Shown one piece after another: positions 27,220 to 37,316 of a stretch of DNA of 53,965 nucleotides. The notes under the pieces are model-generated. The model had not been told where the DNA came from. It saw only the letters and a list, made by a program, of their open reading frames with translations, and searched no databases. Origin of the DNA: a virus; IMG/VR virus record IMGVR_UViG_3300017726_000004, positions 1 through 53,965 of that record, one strand, 5' to 3'. A program made the position numbers and the translations under genes. The first letter of the stretch is position 1, and each line of letters opens with the position of its first letter.

Positions 27220-28143
27220 ATGGCTGAAGAAGAATATGAACCCGATTTGCTCGATAATCAAATTGCTGGAGCGTATCCAACGAATAATGTTAATTTGGAA
27301 TACCCAGAGTATAGACAAAACGAAGTTAGATACTGGCTCAACTTTTCTGCTAGAAGATATAGTAACAGAAGAGCAGAAAAAGCAGGTGGTGGACGAAAAG
27401 GTAAATTAGTAAATATTACATTACCAATGCCCACAAATATGAACTCAACATCAAATGTTAATTATGAAATTGATCAAAGCAATGAAACACCCTTTATTGA
27501 AGTCATACAAAGTAGTCTCGATCAACTCATGGCTGGGAACGTTTTAGGTGCGGCAAAACGTGCTATCGGTGGTATTCTTGATCCGTTGTCTGAAAGTATT
27601 ATTGACTTAACTGTTGGTGGAAATCTTGGTCGAGTCAGTATGGACACGGGTGAGAGTTTATTCCAATCCGCAAACCCCAGAACATTTAACTTTTCGTTTG
27701 CATTGATCGCTAGAAATGCAAGCGAATCTACAAAGATTGGTAGAATTGCAAAAGCGTTTGAAGCATATGCTCTTCCCTTCCCTGCAACCAGCCTTGCTGG
27801 TAACATCTCTGCCAACGCAATGATTCACCCACCACTTTGGTCGTGGTCTCCATACGTTACAACTCCTACTGGATTTGGATTTGTTCAAACGAAAGAACAA
27901 AAGCCAAATTTAGAATTTTGGACAAGTAGTCCGCAAACCTCCGTTCTCACTCAAGTTAGTGTTGATAAAACACCACTGAATACCATTTCTGGTTCTGGTA
28001 GTGACGCACCAATCGCAACAATTATTACCTTACAATATTTAGAACTAGAGCCAAACATGAATGTTAACGGAAAAATTAGAAGTCGTTCTGCTATTACAAG
28101 TAAAGCAGGTCAAAGTATTGATGCAAGTGGATTATTTGGCTGA
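27220..28143 (+). CDS. 48: baseplate tail-tube cap protein gp48-like
   Basis: ATG 27220 follows GGGGGT and is preferred over the GTG at 27208. The 307-residue protein has the gp48 core 'ANPRTFNFSFALIARNASES', 'AFEAYALPFPA', 'MIHPPLWSWSPYV' and late strands 'ATIITLQYLELEPN'. gp48 caps the tail tube on the baseplate. Only 23 bases separate its ATG from the divergent gp4 start, so both promoters share that space or lie in coding sequence. It heads a continuous plus-strand run of baseplate genes. Confidence 0.75.
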   Translation: MAEEEYEPDLLDNQIAGAYPTNNVNLEYPEYRQNEVRYWLNFSARRYSNRRAEKAGGGRKGKLVNITLPMPTNMNSTSNVNYEIDQSNETPFIEVIQSSLDQLMAGNVLGAAKRAIGGILDPLSESIIDLTVGGNLGRVSMDTGESLFQSANPRTFNFSFALIARNASESTKIGRIAKAFEAYALPFPATSLAGNISANAMIHPPLWSWSPYVTTPTGFGFVQTKEQKPNLEFWTSSPQTSVLTQVSVDKTPLNTISGSGSDAPIATIITLQYLELEPNMNVNGKIRSRSAITSKAGQSIDASGLFG

Positions 28144-29084
28144 TGGAATATTTTAACAACTTTCCAAAATTGAAGTATAAATTTCCCAATAACGTTTCAG
28201 TTGAAATGTTAGATATCTTTCGTAATGTAAAGATGAGACGTTTTTTGGATAAACCTGAACTTTTTGAATATTACACCTTAACTGACGGAGAAAGACCTGA
28301 AGGTATAGCAAACAAATATTATGAGGATCCTTCATTATATTGGTTAGTCCTCATGTCAAACGATATTGAAGATGTAAACACTGAGTGGCCAAGATTTACT
28401 GCGGATGAGGATAGAACTCTCACAAATCAATACTCCGGATATGCGTTTTTCTTTGATAATGAAATGGAACTCCAAAAAGGTGATATCATTACAAAATATG
28501 ATGTTTCCGCAGAAGGTACAGTTTCTGGGGATTATGGTGTTGTTTATAACCATGATTTTTCGTTAAACAAAACCGAAGTAAGAAATCACAATTTTACTTC
28601 ATCGACCATTACAACGGGAACAACTGGTCTTGGTGCGTATTATGTTTTTCGTGAAACTTCCAACGGACAGTTCACCACTCTTGGAAATCAGTTAACACCA
28701 AAAAGAATTGAAAACTTAAAAGATGCCGTTTTATATTTTAGACACAAAGATGGTTATGTAGTAAGTCCAGCATTAAAACTTACCACGGCTTCTGCATTTG
28801 ATAATCTTGATGTTAATTTATTTCCAACAAATAATCTTAAAACAAGTGTTAATACAGTTTTACAAAAATATTTAAATGGTAGAACAAATATTATAGAAGA
28901 CGCAAATATTTCAATTGTCGCACTTCAAAATCAGTTGGATGAAAATTCCTCAAACACTATACGTTTGCTTAGAAAAGAATTTGTCGGTCCAGTTGTAGGT
29001 GAAATTAGAAGACTTCTCTCCGAGAGTGGAAGTCAAAGTTCGATTGTTTCTTTGTCATCTGGAGGACTTGGTGGTTATGGTTGA
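28143..29084 (+). CDS. 53: baseplate wedge protein gp53
   Basis: It begins one base inside the stop of gp48. The N-terminal 90 residues are a clear gp53 signature: 'YYTLTDGERPEGIANKYYED' and 'LYWLVLMSNDIEDVNTEWP', a LysM-like element. At 313 residues it is longer than T4 gp53 (196); the added C-terminal half contains 'IIEDANISIVALQNQLDENS' and a Gly-rich end (GGLGGYG). In T4 gp53 helps join wedges around the hub. Confidence 0.9.
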   Translation: MEYFNNFPKLKYKFPNNVSVEMLDIFRNVKMRRFLDKPELFEYYTLTDGERPEGIANKYYEDPSLYWLVLMSNDIEDVNTEWPRFTADEDRTLTNQYSGYAFFFDNEMELQKGDIITKYDVSAEGTVSGDYGVVYNHDFSLNKTEVRNHNFTSSTITTGTTGLGAYYVFRETSNGQFTTLGNQLTPKRIENLKDAVLYFRHKDGYVVSPALKLTTASAFDNLDVNLFPTNNLKTSVNTVLQKYLNGRTNIIEDANISIVALQNQLDENSSNTIRLLRKEFVGPVVGEIRRLLSESGSQSSIVSLSSGGLGGYG

Positions 29085-32000
29085 TGCTTCTGTTGCGAGT
29101 TTTAATTTACGTTCTGCTGCAATTGTAAAACGATCTGGAAAAATAATTGATATCATGCGAGGTGATATCACTCAAATTTTCGACCGTCTTGAGATAATTG
29201 AGGATATCTTTACTCCCGGTGTTCACGGAAAATTATTGTTCCATGAACCAAATAACATTGGTGAGGCTCTACCTCTTGTTGGTGGTGAACTTTTGTTTCT
29301 TGACATTGAAACACCAGAAGTTGCAAACTCAAGGAAACAACTTCGTTTCTTCGTTCACTCTCTTAGTCCAGCAACCGATGAGGTTCAAGGAGCAATGCTT
29401 GGTAACGAAAAAAGATTGACATGGGTTGTAGAATTTGGTGGTTCCGAAACTGTTTTTTCCAACTATACAGCCTCTGCTATTTTTGAATACAATGAAGATG
29501 GTGATGAGGAGGAAAGCGACACAGATGAAGTCGTATTGAAAATTGCAACATCAACGGAAGATAATGGGGAGTCTGACGAAAAGGGACTTGTAAATATTCT
29601 TGCGGAAAAGTTTTTTAACCCATCTGAAGAAAACACAAACAGACTTGACATGGACATCGAGCCAACGGCAAATTATGTTTGGTTAAAGAAAAATGAAACT
29701 CTTTACCCTCACAGAAAACCCGTTGGTGAACTACCTCTTATAAAGTTAATGAATTATTTGATTGAAAAATCAATCCCAGAAACAAATATTAATGCTGCAA
29801 ACTATTTGTTTTGGCAAGACCTTGACGGATGGCATTATAAGTCTGTAAATAAAATTATTGGTGATTACGAAGAGCGAGATATAAGAAATTATATTATTGA
29901 ACAAAACACCCCCGGTGATTTAAGAAATGCTTTTTTAAACTTTGTTCCAACGTCTGATTTTTCACCACTAAATTTATTCCACAACGCAGCACTCATCTCT
30001 GAGTATGAGCGTGTAGATCCAAATTATGAGGATCCTTATCTAGATTTCATTTCATCAAAAAGCACGCATCAAAATGCGAGTAAACTGGTTCAATATTCAT
30101 ATTTTGAAGAGTTTGATAAAATCAAACGAATCGAACAGTATCCAATTGTCTCGAATGAGTTTGAAGAATATACTCCCAGTGTCGCTGTCAGAAGATATGA
30201 TACAATGCACGGCTACTATGAGGATTCAATATACAATGATCCTCAAATTAGAATGAGAAACGAACATACAGAATATAGTGAAGTTTACAAAAAAGATCGA
30301 GACACTGATTCTAGAGTTCTATGGCAGCCCATGTTTGATCATGTTGAATATGATGGTAGTATTCTGAAAAAACTTATTCAGTTTAAGAAAGAACAAAAGA
30401 AAAAGAAAAAAGAACTAGAGGAAAAAAGAGAACTTAAAGAAAAGTGGTCTGCTTATCGTTGCTCTATTTGTTGTTTAAAGAACTACAATCCGGACGCAGG
30501 ATATACTGGTGACAAAAACACTACAAGTGGTGATAATGATTTTAATGTTGCGGCGGCTGGAACTTTAACTGATGCGGTTAATTATGATCCCGATGATCCA
30601 AGATCAAATGAAAACGGCTTCTTTTCAAGTTATCAATTTGATGAAGAGCAAGGAATTGAGGCCGATCCTGCATTACAGGAAACAATGAAAACTCTCTACA
30701 GACTCCGTGAATCGGGAGAACTACAATCTCTTCGTTATTTGCTTGAGGGTAGAATCTGGACAATGCAACAACATTTAATCGGTCTTCAAAGTATGATTGA
30801 TACTTGTACAAATTCAAATGGAGTTCCTCCGTTTGAAACCACTAGAGCGTATGACAAGTCAATTGAGTCAGGAACCAATTTTCAATTTGCAGATGGCTGG
30901 ACTACTTTGTGGCCATGTGGTGGTTGTTACTATGATGAGGTAGTTCTCGATGCTGATGGTAATCCTGAAAAAATCTTTGAGCCAAATCCAGATGGTGGGT
31001 TCCCTAATCAATTCACTAAAAGAAGATTTGTTTCTGATATAAACAGTCCCAATTGTGCTATTGCATCGTATCAAAGATCATATGATGCTTTACAGGAAAC
31101 TTTGGCAGAGTTTTTGGATTACAAAGAACTTTTGTTCACAGACTACGATGAATTCATCAACAGAAAAGTTTACGTTCAATCCAAAAAACCATATTTGGAA
31201 ATTCCAGAAGTTTCAACAAACACTTTTAAGAATGTAAAAAGCATCACTCGTCAAAAAATACGAGGAAGTAGATATGAAGTTTTAGCAAAAAAACAATCTT
31301 TAAAAGAGGACGTTGCTGACTCATATGATTATTTTGTAAACTACTTAGGATTTGGTGAAGAAGAATCAGAGGCACCACACCCATACTATGATCAAAAACT
31401 AGAGTTGTTTAATGGAAACGCAACGGTTTCCCCCGGAGTCAAAACATATCCTTATTTAAGTAACTCATACAATTATGAGGGGAGATTCTGGGACAGAGGA
31501 AATGGTTATGTGCGAGATGTTCCCGTTACTTATTCAACATCTAGTGGATTGTTAAATCAGTATTGGGGTTCAAGAAACTGGAGTTGGTTAAATTGGTATG
31601 GTGGTTGGGGTAGTTTCCTACCAATCTTCAGAAACAATTGGTGGTATAACAGTTATTGGCAAAACAGATATAATTATGATTATAGCACTAGAGGTTCTGG
31701 TTATTACGATGATTATTGGGATAATTTCAATTACGCATCGGTTTCTGGAGGAAATATTGCCGGGGGACTTTATTTTACAAGTTACGGTGGGTACATTGAT
31801 GAATTTGAATCGACACCCATATGGTTTGAAACACAACTTACAAATCCAGCGAAGCCTGATCCAATTTTAGATGAGAATGGATCCGTTGTTGAAAATCCAC
31901 CACGACCACCCTCAGACTATACCTCAGAAATAAGCGGATTCCATGTGTTGCCGGGTGTTAATGGAGTTGGTATTACGAATTATATTACTGGATTTTCACA

Positions 32001-33792
32001 GATTCGTGGAGATGGAGACATAAATCAAATAATTGGAAGTGACGGAGCATATGCGGCAATCTATTACGGTGATTCCAGCAACAGACCTACATTTAATCCG
32101 GCAAAACTTAATTATGGTGCTGTTTATGGATTAGGTAATGTAGGTGAGTGGTTTGAACTAAAACAAGAACAAGGAATATTCACCGAGTTTGTTGAAGAAA
32201 ATTATCAATCCGCAAGAAGATTCCTTGCCGAAAATCAACACTATATTCGTGTTGAATTTGAAGAGCCAATTGGAGAAGAATCTTTAGAAGACTTCCCGTA
32301 TGGCTTTGTTCGAGATGCGGGTTCTGAATATTATTTACCATACAATGTTCAGATAACAGCGGGACCTTTCGGTAGACAATCTGCAAATTATAATGTTAGT
32401 GTTATTGGGATGGATCCGTACGGATTTGATGTTGCTGTTACACGAACCGATGCGTGGAGAAGTATGCAAAACAACGTCTCCCATGATAACCCATACCTGT
32501 ATCCGGCAGAGGCAGTGGAGGGAGAAAAAATTGATCCTATCAATGTATTTTACAAAGAGACAACTTTCCAGAGAGATGCTCAAATGTATGGACTACTTAG
32601 AGAGGAAGCACAGCCAATTAGTGATTTAGATTATTTCCCCAGAACTTGGCATCATCACCTTCCGCATGATCCATCTGTATTTAACCCGAGTCAAATAATA
32701 AATCATAACCACCTGACTAGATTAAAACGAGGAGATACTCCACCATTCTACTTGGCTTTCACTAATGATTTGTATGGAAACCCATATGACACAATTGGTG
32801 ATGGAGAGACATTTTATTCTAAGTATTTGTCGAGTACCACTGGGTATTCAAAGGATGTTTTAACATCAACGTACGGAAGGTTATGGAGAGATCCCGCACC
32901 ATTTGAAGAGTACCCAGAGGAAAATATATGGAAATATGATCTTTCGGGAGAATCGGAATATGGAGTATTTTCACCACCAATTCTTCCTCTGAAAAATGCG
33001 GGTGTCGGTGAGGACAGTGATTTTGTTCACATGCTTGAGAAAAACTTCTCCGCACAATTTATAGTATATGGCAAAGAATCCACACCGTGTCGAAATTATG
33101 AGTGTGGAAATACTGGTCCAGTGAATCCACCAAAAAGAGAGCCGGGTCAGACAGATGAAGAGTATGATCCATATCTTAACTGTCCCATGCAAGAATTAAG
33201 ACCGGACTATTTGGGGTTGGAGGAAAATGAACCAGAGCCGGGTGAACCAATCACCGCTGTTGAGTCTGTCTTTGATCCAGAGTTAAAGGAGCCAACTCGA
33301 ACGGAAATAGATCAACTTGAAGATGAACTGAAGGTTAGTCAATGTGACTTTATCGAAACTGAACTTGGATCTGAGTATCTTGGGTGTGTTTATTCTGATC
33401 CAGACTTGCCTTATAGTTGTAATTGTCCACAACGAGGTGAACTATTTAAGGATCTTTTGCCGTTTTATCGAACTAAAGCAACGTTTTGGTCAACACCAGA
33501 CAAAACGACGCTTCTTCGTGATGCCCATATGGTTCAACTTACATCACAATCTGTCGTTGCCTCTTTGCCGGGGGATCTTACTTTACGTCCGGGGACAATC
33601 ATAAACGTTGTCAATCCAAGAAAAGCCGAGGCTCCCGGTAGTGAAGTCTTCAAACGAACTTCTGGTAAGTATCTTGTTGGTAAGATAAAACATAGAATGA
33701 GTTTACAGAATCATATAATGAGTCTTTCTCTGACACGAGATTCATCATCCCAAGATTCAAGTGGTACAACCGAGCCTCAGTACGAACAATAA
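29077..33792 (+). CDS. giant baseplate hub-like protein (gp27/gpD type)
   Basis: ATG 29077 is chosen because GGAGG lies upstream and it gives a short overlap with gp53. The 1571-residue protein starts with 'DIMRGDITQIFDRLEIIEDI', the hub domain of tail-tube-derived proteins. It ends with 'SLPGDLTLRPGTIINVVNP' and 'SGKYLVGKIKHRMSLQNHIM', the closing strands of gp27-type hubs. Between them lies about 1000 residues of insertion, including a helical Lys/Glu segment, Cys pairs ('RCSICC') and a Trp/Tyr/Asn-rich stretch at about residues 787-910. T4 gp27 has 391 residues. Confidence 0.65.
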   Translation: MVDASVASFNLRSAAIVKRSGKIIDIMRGDITQIFDRLEIIEDIFTPGVHGKLLFHEPNNIGEALPLVGGELLFLDIETPEVANSRKQLRFFVHSLSPATDEVQGAMLGNEKRLTWVVEFGGSETVFSNYTASAIFEYNEDGDEEESDTDEVVLKIATSTEDNGESDEKGLVNILAEKFFNPSEENTNRLDMDIEPTANYVWLKKNETLYPHRKPVGELPLIKLMNYLIEKSIPETNINAANYLFWQDLDGWHYKSVNKIIGDYEERDIRNYIIEQNTPGDLRNAFLNFVPTSDFSPLNLFHNAALISEYERVDPNYEDPYLDFISSKSTHQNASKLVQYSYFEEFDKIKRIEQYPIVSNEFEEYTPSVAVRRYDTMHGYYEDSIYNDPQIRMRNEHTEYSEVYKKDRDTDSRVLWQPMFDHVEYDGSILKKLIQFKKEQKKKKKELEEKRELKEKWSAYRCSICCLKNYNPDAGYTGDKNTTSGDNDFNVAAAGTLTDAVNYDPDDPRSNENGFFSSYQFDEEQGIEADPALQETMKTLYRLRESGELQSLRYLLEGRIWTMQQHLIGLQSMIDTCTNSNGVPPFETTRAYDKSIESGTNFQFADGWTTLWPCGGCYYDEVVLDADGNPEKIFEPNPDGGFPNQFTKRRFVSDINSPNCAIASYQRSYDALQETLAEFLDYKELLFTDYDEFINRKVYVQSKKPYLEIPEVSTNTFKNVKSITRQKIRGSRYEVLAKKQSLKEDVADSYDYFVNYLGFGEEESEAPHPYYDQKLELFNGNATVSPGVKTYPYLSNSYNYEGRFWDRGNGYVRDVPVTYSTSSGLLNQYWGSRNWSWLNWYGGWGSFLPIFRNNWWYNSYWQNRYNYDYSTRGSGYYDDYWDNFNYASVSGGNIAGGLYFTSYGGYIDEFESTPIWFETQLTNPAKPDPILDENGSVVENPPRPPSDYTSEISGFHVLPGVNGVGITNYITGFSQIRGDGDINQIIGSDGAYAAIYYGDSSNRPTFNPAKLNYGAVYGLGNVGEWFELKQEQGIFTEFVEENYQSARRFLAENQHYIRVEFEEPIGEESLEDFPYGFVRDAGSEYYLPYNVQITAGPFGRQSANYNVSVIGMDPYGFDVAVTRTDAWRSMQNNVSHDNPYLYPAEAVEGEKIDPINVFYKETTFQRDAQMYGLLREEAQPISDLDYFPRTWHHHLPHDPSVFNPSQIINHNHLTRLKRGDTPPFYLAFTNDLYGNPYDTIGDGETFYSKYLSSTTGYSKDVLTSTYGRLWRDPAPFEEYPEENIWKYDLSGESEYGVFSPPILPLKNAGVGEDSDFVHMLEKNFSAQFIVYGKESTPCRNYECGNTGPVNPPKREPGQTDEEYDPYLNCPMQELRPDYLGLEENEPEPGEPITAVESVFDPELKEPTRTEIDQLEDELKVSQCDFIETELGSEYLGCVYSDPDLPYSCNCPQRGELFKDLLPFYRTKATFWSTPDKTTLLRDAHMVQLTSQSVVASLPGDLTLRPGTIINVVNPRKAEAPGSEVFKRTSGKYLVGKIKHRMSLQNHIMSLSLTRDSSSQDSSGTTEPQYEQ

Positions 33793-33819
33793 TGACCTAC
33801 ATAGTTTGGAGGAATTTCT

Positions 33820-34227
33820 ATGTCAATAAGAGTGGATGCAAAAGACAGATTTATTGATTTTGATTTAAAGTTTACAAAAACTGGTGATGCACCTCATGGT
33901 CTTGCCGTGAAAAAAGATATCAATTCAATTAGACAGTCTCTTGTAAATCTTATTTTGACAAGACCCGGTGAAAAAGGGTTTTCACCTGAATTTGGTACTA
34001 ATTTAATTGATTTGTTATTTGAAAATTTTAATCCTGTTCAAATGATCCGAATTCAAGAGGACATGAGGGATGCGATTCAACAATTTGAACCAAGAGTTAA
34101 TTTTATTGGACTGGACTTTGACACAAGCAACTTAGACTCAAATATGGTGAGTATAAACGTTCAATTTAAATTAGTTAACGAACAAACACTGAGAGAAATC
34201 ACAGTAGAACTGGAAAGAGGAATTTAA
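33820..34227 (+). CDS. 25: baseplate wedge protein gp25
   Basis: The 135-residue protein matches gp25, which is close in size to T4 gp25 (132). It has 'FIDFDLKFTKTGDAPHGLAV', the 'SLVNLILTRPGEKGFSPEFG' EPR-type region, and 'NMVSINVQFKLVNEQTLREI'. It forms the conserved baseplate core that starts sheath assembly. GGAGG precedes the ATG, and its stop overlaps gp6. Confidence 0.95.
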   Translation: MSIRVDAKDRFIDFDLKFTKTGDAPHGLAVKKDINSIRQSLVNLILTRPGEKGFSPEFGTNLIDLLFENFNPVQMIRIQEDMRDAIQQFEPRVNFIGLDFDTSNLDSNMVSINVQFKLVNEQTLREITVELERGI

Positions 34228-36101
34228 TGTCAGTTTACAGCAGTTTATCAGGAATATCGGTTCCAGCGTCATCGTCAGCAAGCACGGCAACTGCGACAAG
34301 CATTCTTACGCTTTCTGGTAATCAAATTCAGATTGGTGATCTTGATTTTGGTGATATCAAAACTAGCATTATTGAGTATTTAAAGCGAACAGACAGTCCA
34401 CTCAAGGATTTTGATTTTGAATCATCAGCGATCCAAGTCCTTGTCGATGCTCTTGCATACAACACATTATATTATGCTTTCTACTCAAACATGATTGCCA
34501 ATGAATTGTACCTTGACTCGGCACAAAGAATTGAATCTTTAATTTCAATTTCCAAACCACTTGGATTTGAAGTTCCTGCTGGAGCATCATCAAGAGCATC
34601 GGTTTCAATGGCAAATGTGACAGGAACCATTCCAAAATATTCTAGATTTGTTGGTACAACACCAGACGGTGCTAACTATAACTTTTTCACTCTCAATTCA
34701 TACGATCCAGATACAACCGGAAATATTAATGAAGTTGTGTTATTTGAAGCAAAGGATTTTGTTTTAAATCGAAATGTTACTTCACAGATTGACATTGATC
34801 GACAGAGACTTATTCTTAATGATGATAGAATTGATTTAAATTCTTTGATCATTGAGGTGAGCGAAGATAACGGAGAAACCTTTACAGAATACACAAGAAT
34901 ATCAAATATCAGTTATGATATTACAGAAGAAAGTAAAGTTTACTTCACGGAACGTCAAAGTCGTTCGGTTAGAATCACCTTCTCTGCCAGAGGAAATGAA
35001 GAGTTTTCTTCACTCAACAAGAGCCTTGAAACCGATAACGTCGGTCGAAAAATTCTGAACACTGATATTGTTAGAATTTCTTACTTGCTTCCAACGGGAC
35101 CATCCGCAAACGGAATTCGATCATTTACATATGCTTCGGGAACTGGAACACCGACTCTTCGTGTTGCGAGTTTTGGTGGTAGTTTAGAGCCAGATCCAGA
35201 CTTGATTAAATTCTTTGCACCTAAGTGGTTTGCCGCACAAGGTAGAGCCGTGACGAAGAATGACTATCGTGCTGCGATACCAGAATTTTTTCCGGCAGGG
35301 CAATCACCTGATGAATCTTTAGTCGTATTTGGTGGGGAGGAAACAGATCCACCTTACTATGGAAGAGTTTTCATTTCAACAATTGATGGAGCAGCAGGTG
35401 GTGTCATTGATGCAAACTCCGTCGCAATCACAGAAAAACTTCGAGAACTCTGTCCCGTTTCAATTGTTCCAGAATATCTTGCACCACAAAATCTCACAAT
35501 GAATCTGAGTTACAATGTGAACTACAACGGTTCAGGAACAACACGAACCAGAGAACAAGTTGAACGAGCCATTTTTGATGCGATTGCTGATGAGTATGGT
35601 AAAGTTAGATTTAACAACAGTGTTGATGTGAGTGATCTCGTTGCTCTAATTAAAAGAGTTGAACCAGCGGTAATCACACCACTTAACATATCATTTGATG
35701 TTTCACGATCCGAAGTATTATCCACTGATCGAGATGTTGAATTTACATTTAAAAACGCTATTAATTTTGCCGGTGCGGGAAACGGTTTAACTTCTACCAC
35801 ATTCACCTCTCCTAAATTTGGTTTGAGTAATGTGTTCATCCAAGATAGCGGTGTTACTCCAAACAGATTTGGTGTTTCTCCACTCAGACTCGTGACAAGA
35901 GATTCATCTGGTCTCATTTCAGTCGCTGCACCAAGTGGTGTTGGTGAGATTGATTACAATCGAGGTCTTGTTCGCATATTTAAAAATGTTGCAAATAGTT
36001 CTGTCGTGTTTACTGCAAACTTTAAAGATCCCAAAGTTATAGCAAAACAAGAAATTATTCTTCGTGTTCTTCAGGGATCAGTCACGGTTAATCAACTCTA
36101 A
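34227..36101 (+). CDS. 6: baseplate wedge protein gp6
   Basis: The 624-residue protein is close to T4 gp6 (660). It has the baseplate J-like pattern: 'FDFESSAIQVLVDALAYNTL', 'MIANELYLDSAQRIESLISI', 'GFEVPAGASSRASV', and a C-terminal 'VERAIFDAIADEYGKVRFNN' followed by 'ISVAAPSGVGEIDYNRGLVR'. gp6 dimers connect the wedges into the iris-like ring. It overlaps gp25 upstream and the following gene by one base each. Confidence 0.95.
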   Translation: MSVYSSLSGISVPASSSASTATATSILTLSGNQIQIGDLDFGDIKTSIIEYLKRTDSPLKDFDFESSAIQVLVDALAYNTLYYAFYSNMIANELYLDSAQRIESLISISKPLGFEVPAGASSRASVSMANVTGTIPKYSRFVGTTPDGANYNFFTLNSYDPDTTGNINEVVLFEAKDFVLNRNVTSQIDIDRQRLILNDDRIDLNSLIIEVSEDNGETFTEYTRISNISYDITEESKVYFTERQSRSVRITFSARGNEEFSSLNKSLETDNVGRKILNTDIVRISYLLPTGPSANGIRSFTYASGTGTPTLRVASFGGSLEPDPDLIKFFAPKWFAAQGRAVTKNDYRAAIPEFFPAGQSPDESLVVFGGEETDPPYYGRVFISTIDGAAGGVIDANSVAITEKLRELCPVSIVPEYLAPQNLTMNLSYNVNYNGSGTTRTREQVERAIFDAIADEYGKVRFNNSVDVSDLVALIKRVEPAVITPLNISFDVSRSEVLSTDRDVEFTFKNAINFAGAGNGLTSTTFTSPKFGLSNVFIQDSGVTPNRFGVSPLRLVTRDSSGLISVAAPSGVGEIDYNRGLVRIFKNVANSSVVFTANFKDPKVIAKQEIILRVLQGSVTVNQL

Positions 36102-37303
36102 TGTTTGGTGCAATATTTAAAAACTCGGCAAAGAATAAAGAGTATAGATTCAATGAAATCTCCTCTACTTATCTTAACGGGTTTTCTTTGGCAGACAGAG
36201 AGTTTTTACCAAGAAGTCCAGAAAATGCACCCTCGGTGTTTGAACCTCTTGGTTCACAAAGAGTTGCTGGTGTATCAAACGCATATTACAACATTTACCC
36301 AGCGTTACCAGCATATCTGTCTCTTCTTGGTTACACTGATTTCATTAGCCTTGTAACAGAGTATTATGATTGGGTTTATACTTCAAATACAACAGATTCT
36401 CTGGGATCTGGGTATTTCTTAACGTCCGAAGACGTATATCGTTTATTAGATATTGACTCTATTGCAAAAACGTCAGATGATGATGAAGATTTTATCCGTG
36501 ATAAAGAAACTCGTAAAAACATTCTATCCCTTATTGCGAAGCAATATGCAGAAGGATTAGAAACCTATTGGAATGATCAATCAAACCCAATTGGTGAAGA
36601 ACAACTAATTCAATTCATTAGTGGTATTCGTGAAAATTTTTATCAAAAGAAAACAAATAAAGCAGCACTTGATTATTACTTTAAAACTTTGTTTGAAGTT
36701 GCCGGTGCGAGCGTTATAATTGACGAACCAAAAAAATACATTTTGAGAACGGATGGTGGCATTCCTGAGTTTGCACCAAGTGCCTCAGGTAATCTTTTAA
36801 TATCTGATCAACCCTTGGGACAAGCAGTTTTTCAAGATAGTTATTGGTATCAAGACTACTCTTATCTCTTAAGTGTTTCTACCTCTTTGGGTGAAACAGT
36901 AGGATTGGACTTAACATATGATTTAGATGAGGTTGAGCAGGAAATATACTCCGAACTCGCACATCCCGCTGGAATTAAAGTTTTCTTTAATACTACAAAT
37001 GATGATTATGTTCCACCACCGGATTTTGAGGGTGAATTTGGTGCTAGAGAAACGACAATTTTAGGTCATTATCTCCCCTACAGGGTGTCTGATCAAACTG
37101 GTCTTACTTACACCTCCGGATGTACCTATGACTTAGATGGCGATGGAACTTCACTCACAACACATGCTCACCCCGGCTGGTCAGATGATATCCCCATTGA
37201 AGGGTCGGCAGCGTCGGCATTTGGTAATATAAATATTGGGAGTTTCTTTTTCCTTGCACCCGCAGAAAATAGTCCCAACACATCGTACACACCTTGCTCT
37301 TAA
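36101..37303 (+). CDS. baseplate wedge protein, possibly gp7-like (400 aa)
   Basis: The protein has a wedge-type pattern: 'FISLVTEYYDWVYTS', 'KNILSLIAKQYAEGLETYW', 'GIRENFYQKKTNKAALDYYF' and 'PKKYILRTDGG', then 'SYWYQDYSYLLSVS' and 'LAHPAGIKVFF'. These blocks recur in wedge proteins placed between gp6 and gp8 in T4-like phages, the position of gp7 in T4 (1032 residues). At 400 residues it would be a shortened version. The gp7 label is from position plus pattern. Confidence 0.6.
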   Translation: MFGAIFKNSAKNKEYRFNEISSTYLNGFSLADREFLPRSPENAPSVFEPLGSQRVAGVSNAYYNIYPALPAYLSLLGYTDFISLVTEYYDWVYTSNTTDSLGSGYFLTSEDVYRLLDIDSIAKTSDDDEDFIRDKETRKNILSLIAKQYAEGLETYWNDQSNPIGEEQLIQFISGIRENFYQKKTNKAALDYYFKTLFEVAGASVIIDEPKKYILRTDGGIPEFAPSASGNLLISDQPLGQAVFQDSYWYQDYSYLLSVSTSLGETVGLDLTYDLDEVEQEIYSELAHPAGIKVFFNTTNDDYVPPPDFEGEFGARETTILGHYLPYRVSDQTGLTYTSGCTYDLDGDGTSLTTHAHPGWSDDIPIEGSAASAFGNINIGSFFFLAPAENSPNTSYTPCS

Positions 37304-37316
37304 ATAGGAATTTAAA

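Noticed and set aside
28999-29076. upstream extension of the hub-like gene
   Set aside because: The extra 26 residues lie entirely within gp53 in another frame and have no ribosome-binding site.
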